5,402 nucleotides of DNA. Origin: Eubacteriales bacterium (lineage in GTDB: Bacteria; Bacillota; Clostridia; Peptostreptococcales; Anaerovoracaceae). The notes under the pieces are model-generated. The model made no database searches, had not been told where the DNA came from, and was given only the letters and a program-made list of their open reading frames with translations. A program made the position numbers and the translations under genes. Positions 1-5,402 of the stretch are shown piece after piece (the first letter of the stretch is position 1; each line of letters opens with the position of its first letter). The DNA lies in assembly GCA_028702415.1 (NCBI GenBank), contig JAQVOT010000088.1:1-5402 (forward strand), in the 5' to 3' direction.

Positions 1-786
1 GGTGGCCCGGGTCAGGTTGAAATCGAAGTTGAACTGGATGAGATGACAAAGATGGCCGATGCTACCATGGCCACTAAATACATCATAAAGAATACTGCAG
101 TTGAACACAACAGAACGGCAACATTCCTTCCGAAGCCAATCTACGATGAAGCGGGCTCAGGGCTTCATGTTCACATGCATATGTTTAAAGACGGAAAGCC
201 TCTTTTCTACGATAAAGATGGATATTCCGGGCTTTCGGAATTGGCGCTGAATTTTATGGGAGGACTTCTGCTCCATGCCAGCAGCCTCTGTGCTTTCACA
301 AATCCTTCGACTAACTCCTATAAGAGACTGGTACCGGGATTTGAAGCTCCGGTTACAATTGGTTTTGCAACTGCCAACAGAAGTTCAGTAATAAGAATCC
401 CTGCATATGCCAAGAGTCCGGAAGCAAAGAGATTCGAATTGAGAAATCCTGACGGGACAGCTAATCCGTATTATGCATTTGCTGCTATTCTCATGGCCGG
501 AATTGACGGTATCAAGAAAAAGATTGATCCTATGAAGGGCGGCTGGGGACCATACGACTTTAATCTGTATGAACTGACAGAAGAACAGAAGAGAGAAATA
601 AGAGCTCTTCCAAGGAGTCTGATGCCAGCATTGAATTCCCTTGAAGAAGATCACGATTACCTTACCGCAGGTGGGGTATTCCCTGAAGAACTGATAAAAA
701 TCTGGATAGATAAAAAGAGGACAGACTTCCAGAAAGTAAATTCAATTCCTCATCCGGTAGAATTTACACTTTACTACGATCTGTAA
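1..786 (+). CDS. glnA: Glutamine synthetase, type I, C-terminal part (5' end outside window)
   Basis: This gene makes glutamine from glutamate, ammonia and ATP in the cytoplasm, as a dodecamer in the characterised enzymes of this family. The open frame runs in from the left edge, so the true start lies upstream and the internal ATG at 43 is not the start. The visible 261 residues cover most of the catalytic domain. In order they show a GPGQ-E-E strand (4-15), the ATF-PKP motif, the GSGLHVH metal-binding segment (His at 166-168), the TNPSTNSYKRLVPGFEAPV block with the conserved Glu at 343-345, NRSSVIRIP, the NPDGTANPY motif, and a C-terminal PHPVEF-LYY. That ending and the NLYEL segment (Tyr at 568-570) align with the adenylylation-site region of enterobacterial enzymes (NLYDL) rather than with the shorter Bacillus form. 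The Asn that precedes GSG in the enterobacterial enzyme is Ala here (151-153). The identification is very secure; adenylylation control is only possible. Confidence 0.97.
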   Translation, partial: GGPGQVEIEVELDEMTKMADATMATKYIIKNTAVEHNRTATFLPKPIYDEAGSGLHVHMHMFKDGKPLFYDKDGYSGLSELALNFMGGLLLHASSLCAFTNPSTNSYKRLVPGFEAPVTIGFATANRSSVIRIPAYAKSPEAKRFELRNPDGTANPYYAFAAILMAGIDGIKKKIDPMKGGWGPYDFNLYELTEEQKREIRALPRSLMPALNSLEEDHDYLTAGGVFPEELIKIWIDKKRTDFQKVNSIPHPVEFTLYYDL

Positions 787-800
787 TTCGCAATATGGTC

Positions 801-929
801 TTTGGTGAGTTTGGGTGAGTTTTGGGGACGTGTCCCAAGACTCATTCCGCCAAAATGAGTCTTGGGACACGTCCCCAAAACTCACCCAAAACTCACCCAA
901 AACTCACCCAACTCATTCAAAAACTCATT
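801..929. repeat. Long inverted repeat with flanking tandem repeats (REP/MITE-like element)
   Basis: The two arms, 810-846 and 854-890, are perfect reverse complements over 37 bp, with a 7-nt loop (CCGCCAA, 847-853). Allowing a one-base bulge, pairing continues for a further 6 bp (804-809 with 892-897). Each arm contains a smaller near-palindrome, GGGAC-GT-GTCCC (825-836) and its complement, so the element is a palindrome built from palindromes. The right arm ends in tandem copies of AAAACTCACCC. No T-tract follows on either strand, so this is not a standard Rho-independent terminator. Non-coding palindromes with GGGGACGTGTCCC-like cores resemble dispersed repeats mobilised by REP-associated Y1 transposases; that assignment is inference, since only one copy and no transposase lie in the window. 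As RNA it would form a very stable hairpin between glnA and the sirtuin gene. Confidence 0.85.
877..909 (+). repeat. Three perfect tandem copies of an 11-bp unit
   Basis: The unit AAAACTCACCC occurs three times head to tail, at 877-887, 888-898 and 899-909, without mismatch. Two degraded relatives with ACTCATT follow (910-918 and 919-929). The first copy and part of the second lie in the right arm of the hairpin. The left arm carries the same unit inverted, complete at 813-823 and shortened at 804-812. The copy number therefore differs between the two sides, which suggests slippage or expansion on the right. Confidence 0.85.
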
Positions 930-955
930 ATTGCAGAGAAACCGGGAGATAAAAA

Positions 956-1693
956 ATGTATGAAGAATTAAAGAAAATAATCGGGGACAGTGACAATATA
1001 GTATTCTTTGGTGGAGCCGGGGTTTCAACGGAAAGCAATATTCCCGACTTCAGGTCTGAAGCGGGGCTTTACAATGCCCGTCAGAACTATGGCATGAGTC
1101 CGGAGCAGATGATATCCCACAGCTTCTTCATGAGAGATACTGATACCTTCTTTGACTATTACAAGAAAAATATGGTCTATCCTGAGGCTCAGCCTAATGC
1201 TGCACACATTGCACTGGCCAGGCTTGAGTATATGGGAAAGCTTAAAGCTGTTGTTACACAGAACATAGATGGTCTTCATCAGAAAGCGGGAAACAGGGTG
1301 GTATATGAGCTCCACGGTTCGGTGCTGAGAAACAACTGCATGGACTGCGGAGCATTTTATGACCTGGATTATATTATGGAAAAAGCAAACTGTGAAGGAT
1401 ACATTCCCAAGTGTGAGAAGTGTGGCGGCATCATCAAACCGGATGTTGTTCTATACGAGGAAGCACTTGATGAGGGGCAGATCTCAGGAGCAGTGGAAGC
1501 CATAAGAAAGGCCGATGTTCTTATTATCGGTGGCACATCACTCGTGGTATATCCTGCAGCAGGCTTTATAAATTATTTCAGAGGGAATAAGCTGGTGCTC
1601 ATCAACAAGAGCAATACAGCATTTGATGAAAGAGCGGACCTGGTAATTAACGATTCCATCGGTAAAGTTCTTGGAGAAGTGACTGCGGACTAA
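956..1693 (+). CDS. cobB: NAD-dependent protein deacetylase (sirtuin, Sir2 family)
   Basis: Sirtuins remove acetyl groups from protein lysines, consuming NAD and releasing nicotinamide and O-acetyl-ADP-ribose; bacterial members act in the cytoplasm, for example on acetyl-CoA synthetase. At 245 residues this protein has the usual length for a single-domain bacterial sirtuin. Visible motifs are the NAD-binding GAGVSTESNIPDFR (20-33), TQNIDGLH (101-108), the catalytic His120 in ELHG, a zinc-ribbon Cys set (C128, C131, C153, C156), and GGTSLVVYPAA (192-202). All key residues are present, so it should be active. The YxxR acyl-pocket motif of desuccinylating sirtuins aligns with F66 and Y69, which points to simple deacetylase activity. 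The start ATG is preceded by GGGAG (944-948) with 7-nt spacing. The gene leads a tight operon with the transporter, whose start is 3 bp after this stop. No promoter is recognisable just upstream, where the repeat element sits. Confidence 0.96.
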   Translation: MYEELKKIIGDSDNIVFFGGAGVSTESNIPDFRSEAGLYNARQNYGMSPEQMISHSFFMRDTDTFFDYYKKNMVYPEAQPNAAHIALARLEYMGKLKAVVTQNIDGLHQKAGNRVVYELHGSVLRNNCMDCGAFYDLDYIMEKANCEGYIPKCEKCGGIIKPDVVLYEEALDEGQISGAVEAIRKADVLIIGGTSLVVYPAAGFINYFRGNKLVLINKSNTAFDERADLVINDSIGKVLGEVTAD

Positions 1694-1696
1694 AAG

Positions 1697-2929
1697 ATGG
1701 AAAAGATACTTAATAGCGGATACGGAGCAATATTTGGTACCTACTGGATACTCTATGCTGTAATATCGAGCTTCGCCTCGGTGTTTATGCTTGCCAGGGG
1801 CTACTCTAATTCCCAGATTGGTATTACTCTTGCTTTGGCCAATGTGCTGGCTGTGATACTCCAGCCGCTGATTGCTGATTTTGCAGACAGATCCAAAAGA
1901 CTGGGCGTAATAGGTACGACAGAAATAATGACAGCTGCCATGCTGATTTTCACCGTGGGGATGTTTACCTTTAAAGGTGGAACAGTGGCATTGTGTGTTG
2001 TTTTTGTACTTCTGATCGGATTTCATACAGTGCTTCAACCACTTTTTAATTCCATGGCATTCAGCCTTGAGGAATGCGGTGTTGCCATCAATTTTGGCAT
2101 ATCCAGAGCTGTTGGTTCTCTGGCGTATTCAATTTTTGTAGCCGCTTTCGGCACTGTGGTGGAGCTCTATGGTGTTGATGTAATGCCGGTGGCAAGCGAG
2201 GTGACGGGTCTTCTTCTTTTAGCCAGCCTCGCTTTTACAGGACACTACTTCAGGAAAGCAAAGGCCGGTCAAGGGTCCGGATCTTCAGATTTCCCAAATG
2301 ATAAAAAAGCCCAGGCGGATTACGAATCAGAGGGCGAAGATGAAGAAATCAATCTGATGCAATTCATAAAGAGAAACAGGATGTTTTTCATTTTGAATCT
2401 GGGGATTATCGGTCTCTATTTCAGCAATGCCGTACTGAATTTCTACATGGCACAGATTGTAGACGGAATAGGGGGAACTACTGAAGATATGGGAAGAATT
2501 CTTGGTGTCATGGCTTTTCTTGAAATACCCACTATGGTTTTCTTCAAGCAGCTGATGAACAGGTTTTCCTGTAGGACACTTCTGAAAGTTGCTTCAATAG
2601 GATTCACTGTGAAAATTGCCCTGTGCTGGGTTGCCTCTTCCGTAATTATGCTGTATATCGCCCAGCTTTTTCAGCTTATAGGTTTCGCACTTTTCCTGCC
2701 GGGTATGGTGTATTTCACCAATGAAATAATGAGCAGGGGAGAAGCCGTTAAGGGCCAGGCACTGTATACAACAATGATCACACTTACAACTGTGTTCTCC
2801 AGCCTGGCTGGTGGCTGGATTCTGGATGCATCGGGACCTAAAACTCTGACCTTTACAGCCACCCTTGCCACAGCGGCAGGAGCGGCGTTGATAATTGCGG
2901 TTATAGATAAAGTAGGAAAGAGCAGATAA
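1697..2929 (+). CDS. MFS transporter, 12-TM, MFS_1-like/LacY-type
   Basis: This is a membrane transporter of the major facilitator superfamily; its substrate is unknown. The 410 residues suggest twelve membrane segments in two halves: roughly 9-31, 40-60, 70-92, 96-118, 132-155 and 168-185, then a hydrophilic cytoplasmic loop (about 186-228), followed by six more from about 229 to 403. A motif A-like sequence, PLIADFADRSKR, lies between segments 2 and 3 (57-68). NFGISRAVGSLAYSI (132-146) and GRILGVMAFLEIP (267-278) resemble the corresponding parts of the MFS_1-like group, which includes proton symporters for sugars, nucleosides and phenylpropionate. The central loop is unusually acidic (SEGEDEE, 211-217). 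The start is 3 bp after the sirtuin stop. The nearest purine-rich site (GGAG, 1673-1676) is 20 nt upstream, so translation probably depends on coupling to the sirtuin gene. The family is secure; direction and substrate are not determinable. Confidence 0.9.
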   Translation: MEKILNSGYGAIFGTYWILYAVISSFASVFMLARGYSNSQIGITLALANVLAVILQPLIADFADRSKRLGVIGTTEIMTAAMLIFTVGMFTFKGGTVALCVVFVLLIGFHTVLQPLFNSMAFSLEECGVAINFGISRAVGSLAYSIFVAAFGTVVELYGVDVMPVASEVTGLLLLASLAFTGHYFRKAKAGQGSGSSDFPNDKKAQADYESEGEDEEINLMQFIKRNRMFFILNLGIIGLYFSNAVLNFYMAQIVDGIGGTTEDMGRILGVMAFLEIPTMVFFKQLMNRFSCRTLLKVASIGFTVKIALCWVASSVIMLYIAQLFQLIGFALFLPGMVYFTNEIMSRGEAVKGQALYTTMITLTTVFSSLAGGWILDASGPKTLTFTATLATAAGAALIIAVIDKVGKSR

Positions 2930-4146
2930 TGGCAAACATTCATAGAATCAGGCATTGGATAATGGGCAGGGCAACAGGGATGATTTCCCGTGAACCTGAA
3001 CTGATAAAGGGTTGTGGAAGCCTGCTTGAGATTCCCGGTATGCTGGCGGCGGCAGGACATAGCAGAGTCCTGGTTGTTACCACACAGGGTTTTTTAAGAA
3101 GAGGAAGTCTAGAGCCATTTTTTCTAGCACTTAAGGATGCCGGGGTGAGAGCAAATATTTTCAGTGAGGTTGTTCCGGATCCTACTATTGAGTGCGTCGA
3201 GAAAGCAGTTACGGCCTATGTTATGGAAAACTGTCAGGCAGTGGTGGCAATCGGCGGCGGCAGCGTAATGGATTGTGCAAAGGCAGCCGCGGCAAGAGTG
3301 GTGCAACCTGACAAGCAGATTCGTGAAATGAAGGGTCTTCTGAAAATACATACCAAATTACCGGATCTTTACGGGGTTCCAACAACAGCAGGGACTGGTT
3401 CCGAAGCAACAGCGGCATCAGTTGTGACAGATACCGTAAATGGACGGCACTATAAATATTCCCTGAACGATACATGTCTGATTCCTAAATATGCAGTTCT
3501 GGATCCCATGCTTCTTCTTGATCTGCCACCAGGCATTACAGCGGAAACAGGCATGGATGCACTGACACATGCTGTGGAGGCGTATACAAATAAGTATCCT
3601 TCGAAACTTGTAAAGAATATGGCTATGGATTCAGTGAAACTGATCTACGATAATCTGCCTAAAGCATTCAAAGACGGAAAGAATATCGAAGCCAGAGAAA
3701 AGATGCTTCTGGCTTCTTATGAAGCCGGTGTGGCATTTACAAACAACTATGTTGGTTATGTTCATGCAGTGGCCCATGGAATAGGAGCACTTTATGGCAT
3801 GACTCACGGGAAGGCCAATGCAATAATACTTCCTTATGTTATGGAACAGTATGGGAAGTCCGTAGAAAAAACTCTTGCAGGACTGGCCGTGGTGGCAGGA
3901 ATCGGCACCGGAACGGCTGATGGCGTGGCACATAATACAGATGCAAAACTGGCTGCTGCATTTATCGAATCTATTAGAATGATGAATGCTTCCTTCGGAA
4001 TTCCGGAGAAGATTGAAGAACTGAAAGAAGAAGATTTTGAACTGTTAATCGATAGAGCCATTTCAGAAGCAAACTTCACATATCCTGTTCCGGAAATCTG
4101 GGGTAGGGCTAATTTCAGAAAACTGCTTTATAAATTGATGAAGTAA
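2929..4146 (+). CDS. Iron-containing alcohol dehydrogenase (group III ADH)
   Basis: This is a cytoplasmic NAD(P)-dependent oxidoreductase that interconverts an alcohol and an aldehyde or ketone. The 405 residues match the family length. An N-terminal Rossmann-like domain carries GGGSVMDCAK (109-118) and PTTAGTGSEAT (151-161) for cofactor binding. A helical C-terminal domain carries the divalent metal site: D210 and H214 in DALTHAVEAY, H279 in HAVAHGIG, and H293 in MTHGKANA. The spacing equals that of E. coli FucO (D196, H200, H263, H277), so the metal site is intact. The family includes butanol, 1,3-propanediol, lactaldehyde and methanol dehydrogenases, and the sequence does not let me choose among them. 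The start codon overlaps the transporter stop by 1 bp (TAATG) and has AGGAAAG (2914-2920) upstream, indicating translational coupling. In a fermenting anaerobe it would usually reduce an aldehyde to recycle NAD, but that is inference. Confidence 0.95.
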   Translation: MANIHRIRHWIMGRATGMISREPELIKGCGSLLEIPGMLAAAGHSRVLVVTTQGFLRRGSLEPFFLALKDAGVRANIFSEVVPDPTIECVEKAVTAYVMENCQAVVAIGGGSVMDCAKAAAARVVQPDKQIREMKGLLKIHTKLPDLYGVPTTAGTGSEATAASVVTDTVNGRHYKYSLNDTCLIPKYAVLDPMLLLDLPPGITAETGMDALTHAVEAYTNKYPSKLVKNMAMDSVKLIYDNLPKAFKDGKNIEAREKMLLASYEAGVAFTNNYVGYVHAVAHGIGALYGMTHGKANAIILPYVMEQYGKSVEKTLAGLAVVAGIGTGTADGVAHNTDAKLAAAFIESIRMMNASFGIPEKIEELKEEDFELLIDRAISEANFTYPVPEIWGRANFRKLLYKLMK

Positions 4147-4202
4147 ATACTAGAAATTTTTATAAAGAAGCAAAGGAAAAGCTTTGATAAGAAAAATATT
4201 TC

Positions 4203-4209
4203 GGGAGAG
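4203..4209 (+). promoter_or_regulatory. Ribosome binding site that favours the ATG start at 4217
   Basis: GGGAGAG lies 7-9 nt before ATG 4217 and matches the GGGAG used by the sirtuin gene. A competing AAAGGA (4172-4177) precedes an in-frame TTG at 4184, which would add 11 mostly basic residues. ATG with the stronger site is preferred, but TTG is not excluded. Confidence 0.7.
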
Positions 4210-4216
4210 AACAGAA

Positions 4217-4864
4217 ATGAATAAATTATTTTATTGCACCAAACCTGAAAGCATTGCACTGGGCACTGACTGCTCAATTCTCAGACTGCCACTGGTGAGA
4301 CAGAGCACGAATTACACATGTGGTATTGCCTGTGTTCAGTCGATTTTGCGTTATGGGGGATATGACTTTGATATCCGCGAGGATGAGCTGGCAGAAATAC
4401 TGAAGTCAAATTATGAAGACGGTACCGGATATCACAATATTGTTGAGTATCTTAATTCGGTAAGATACAGTGCCGAAGAGAAGTGTGATCACAATATTGC
4501 ACCTGATGGGGTTCAGGTATTCAAGGCCGAGGCAAGAGAAAATATTTCACTTGAGCAGCTTATGGCTTTCATAGACGAGGGCAAACCTGTAATCTGTGCC
4601 ATACAGGCCTGGGGAAATCAGGGTGAGAAAGGCGACTATTCAGACATTTGGGAAGAAGGCCATTATGTAATAGCAATCGGCTACGACAAAAACAATATTT
4701 TTTTTATGGATCCCTCTACGATGGGTTCATATGCATACATTCCTAAGGAAGAATTTATGCTTCGATGGCATGATGAGGATATGGGTTCAAGGATTAATCA
4801 ATTTGGAATAATTGTTACACTTTCAGCAGATTACGATCAGATTAAAGCTTTCAGAATGAGATAA
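4217..4864 (+). CDS. C39-like (papain-fold) cysteine peptidase family protein
   Basis: The predicted 215-residue protein has the pattern of a C39/C39-like cysteine peptidase. It shows an oxyanion Gln (Q29 in LVRQST), the catalytic Cys35 in NYTCGIACVQSIL, the catalytic His149 in EGHYVIAIGYD, and Asp165 in FFMDPSTMGSYAYIP. The section EDGTGYHNIVEYLNS (67-81) also fits the family. C39 domains fused to ABC exporters cut double-glycine leaders from bacteriocins and peptide signals. This one has no membrane segments, no ATPase domain and no signal peptide, so it is a free cytoplasmic protein of unknown substrate. It lies 70 bp after the dehydrogenase with no terminator between them, so read-through from the operon is likely; a strong terminator follows. 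No leader-peptide gene is visible nearby. The fold and catalytic set are well supported; actual peptidase activity and biological role are not. Confidence 0.82.
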   Translation: MNKLFYCTKPESIALGTDCSILRLPLVRQSTNYTCGIACVQSILRYGGYDFDIREDELAEILKSNYEDGTGYHNIVEYLNSVRYSAEEKCDHNIAPDGVQVFKAEARENISLEQLMAFIDEGKPVICAIQAWGNQGEKGDYSDIWEEGHYVIAIGYDKNNIFFMDPSTMGSYAYIPKEEFMLRWHDEDMGSRINQFGIIVTLSADYDQIKAFRMR

Positions 4865-4883
4865 TTTCATAATAAACCAGAAG

Positions 4884-4911
4884 AAAGCACGGCTATACGC
4901 CGTGTTTTTTT
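4884..4911 (+). terminator. Rho-independent terminator after the peptidase gene
   Basis: CACGGC (4888-4893) and GCCGTG (4899-4904) form a perfect 6-bp GC-rich stem with a 5-nt loop (TATAC). Seven T's follow (4905-4911). The A-rich bases 4884-4886 can pair with the T-tract and lengthen the stem. It lies 20 bp after the peptidase stop and closes the transcription unit before the next promoter. Confidence 0.92.
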
Positions 4912-4948
4912 GAAAAAAATAATTAATTGAATTTTCAGATTTCTAACT

Positions 4949-4976
4949 TTAACTTAGTGACGTAATATAGTATAAT
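4949..4976 (+). promoter_or_regulatory. Sigma-70/SigA-type promoter for the binding-protein gene
   Basis: A perfect -10 box, TATAAT (4971-4976), lies 16 bp after a weak -35 candidate, TTAACT (4949-4954, four of six matches to TTGACA). The region upstream (4912-4935) is very A/T-rich and might act as an UP element. Transcription should start near 4983, giving a leader of about 52 nt. The weak -35 suggests that an activator or the UP element may be needed. Confidence 0.7.
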
Positions 4977-5004
4977 GCCAGTAGCGGTTCAAATTAAGAA
5001 TACA

Positions 5005-5023
5005 GTGTTCACAATATGAACAC
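5005..5023. promoter_or_regulatory. Inverted repeat in the leader, next to the Shine-Dalgarno site
   Basis: GTGTTC (5005-5010) and GAACAC (5018-5023) are perfect reverse complements separated by 7 nt (ACAATAT). The right arm ends exactly where the AGGAGGT site begins (5024). It lies about 22-40 nt downstream of the predicted transcription start. It could be a repressor operator or an RNA hairpin that affects ribosome access. Six-base arms can arise by chance, so the role is a hypothesis. Confidence 0.45.
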
Positions 5024-5030
5024 AGGAGGT
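5024..5030 (+). promoter_or_regulatory. Strong Shine-Dalgarno site for the binding-protein gene
   Basis: AGGAGGT is a full match to the anti-Shine-Dalgarno sequence and lies 4 nt before ATG 5035. It fixes the start of the lipoprotein gene over the ATG at 5016, which is in another frame, has no comparable site, and lies inside the inverted repeat. Confidence 0.9.
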
Positions 5031-5034
5031 CGAA

Positions 5035-5402
5035 ATGAAAAAGAAAGTATTCAAAATATTGGTAAGTGTTGTTCTTACCTTTTCATTCTGCTTCGGCATG
5101 GCAGGATGTGGAGGAGGAAGCGCTACAGGAATGGTTGTAGGTACAACCGAAGGAGTGGATTCGATCAATCCTCTGGCAGCAGAAACCATGGTTTCGTGGG
5201 AAGTTTTTTCATTGGTTTATGACCCATTGGTCAGATACGATGAAAGTTTTGAAGCTCAGCCTTGCCTGGCAGAGAGCTGGGAGTCAAATGATGATGGTAC
5301 GGAATGGACATTCCATCTTGCTGATGCCACATGGCACGATGGCAAGGCCTTCACTTCAGAAGATGTTAAATGTACATATGAACTGATGGCATCGTCATAT
5401 CT
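5035..5402 (+). CDS. ABC transporter solute-binding lipoprotein, SBP_bac_5 family (3' end outside window)
   Basis: This is the start of an extracellular solute receptor for an oligopeptide, dipeptide or nickel-type ABC importer. The first 122 codons are visible. They begin with a basic, hydrophobic lipoprotein signal peptide (MKKKVFKILV onward) ending in a lipobox MAGC, so Cys25 would be lipidated and anchor the protein to the outer face of the membrane. A Gly/Ser-rich linker follows (GGGSATG). The mature part then shows family features: VVGTTEGVDSINPL (34-47), a VYDPLVRYDE segment, LAESWE, DGTEWTFHL, and WHDGKAFTSEDVK, typical of the N-terminal lobe of these proteins. A full-length member would be about 500-600 residues, so most of the gene lies to the right, probably followed by permease and ATPase genes. 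It is a new transcription unit, with its own promoter after a terminator. Ligand specificity cannot be assigned from this part. Confidence 0.93.
   Translation, partial: MKKKVFKILVSVVLTFSFCFGMAGCGGGSATGMVVGTTEGVDSINPLAAETMVSWEVFSLVYDPLVRYDESFEAQPCLAESWESNDDGTEWTFHLADATWHDGKAFTSEDVKCTYELMASSY

Noticed and set aside
810..890. The long hairpin as a Rho-independent terminator for glnA
   Set aside because: The stem is strong, but no T-run follows the right arm (or the left arm on the other strand). The next bases are AACTCACCC repeats.
877..929. Tandem repeats as a CRISPR array
   Set aside because: The units are only 11 bp and directly adjacent, without unique spacers, and no cas genes are present.
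903..931. A promoter for the sirtuin operon just downstream of the repeats (CATTAT at 926-931 as -10)
   Set aside because: It has only a four-of-six match and no plausible -35 at 16-18 bp. Transcription may start elsewhere or read through from glnA.
1538..2038. 166-codon open frame on the minus strand across the sirtuin/transporter junction
   Set aside because: It overlaps two well-supported genes, its protein is rich in His, Cys and Lys with no recognisable motif, and no ribosome site stands out. It is an antisense shadow.
4147..4216. A separate promoter or terminator between the dehydrogenase and the peptidase gene
   Set aside because: The spacer is A/T-rich and contains TATAAA (4161-4166), but no -35 sequence lies at proper spacing and no GC-rich hairpin with a T-tract is present.
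4147..5034. A small double-glycine leader peptide gene as substrate for the C39-like protein
   Set aside because: I found no short frame with a ribosome site and a Gly-Gly leader around the peptidase gene.
5016..5222. 68-codon + strand frame starting at ATG 5016
   Set aside because: It overlaps the lipoprotein gene in another frame, has no good ribosome site, and encodes a basic sequence of no recognisable family. The AGGAGGT site belongs to ATG 5035.

Overview
The window looks like a piece of chromosome from a low-to-mid GC Gram-positive anaerobe, most likely a member of the Clostridia (Bacillota). The reasons are the frequent AGA and ATA codons, purine-rich Shine-Dalgarno sites (GGGAG, AGGAGGT), a class I glutamine synthetase, an iron-containing alcohol dehydrogenase, a clostridial-style sirtuin and a lipoprotein-type peptide-binding protein. 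All genes lie on the + strand. No phage, plasmid or insertion-sequence gene is present, and I saw no tRNA, rRNA or CRISPR array.

Layout. (1) 1-786 is the C-terminal part of a type I glutamine synthetase (glnA), cut by the left edge. (2) 787-955 is a 169-bp gap dominated by a 37-bp perfect inverted repeat with a 7-nt loop. It is flanked by tandem copies of an 11-bp unit and resembles a REP/MITE-like element. (3) 956-4146 is a tight three-gene operon: a sirtuin NAD-dependent deacetylase, an MFS transporter 3 bp downstream, and an iron-dependent alcohol dehydrogenase whose start overlaps the transporter stop by 1 bp (TAATG). (4) 4217-4864 is a stand-alone papain-like cysteine peptidase of C39 type. 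It sits 70 bp after the dehydrogenase and is followed by a clear Rho-independent terminator (4884-4911). (5) 4949-5034 holds a promoter with a consensus -10 box, then a leader with a short inverted repeat directly next to the Shine-Dalgarno site. (6) 5035-5402 is the start of a solute-binding lipoprotein of an oligopeptide/dipeptide/nickel-type ABC transporter, cut by the right edge.

How the genes may work together. The 956-4146 cluster combines an NAD-consuming protein deacylase, a proton-coupled-type transporter and an NAD(P)-dependent dehydrogenase. Tight spacing shows that they are co-expressed, but no shared substrate can be read from the sequence. The peptidase is probably read from the same transcript, because no terminator separates it from the dehydrogenase. 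The binding-protein gene starts a new transcription unit. No wholly new system is evident. The items most worth a second look are the inverted-repeat element, the sirtuin-transporter-dehydrogenase operon with its orphan cysteine peptidase, and the leader hairpin before the binding-protein gene.
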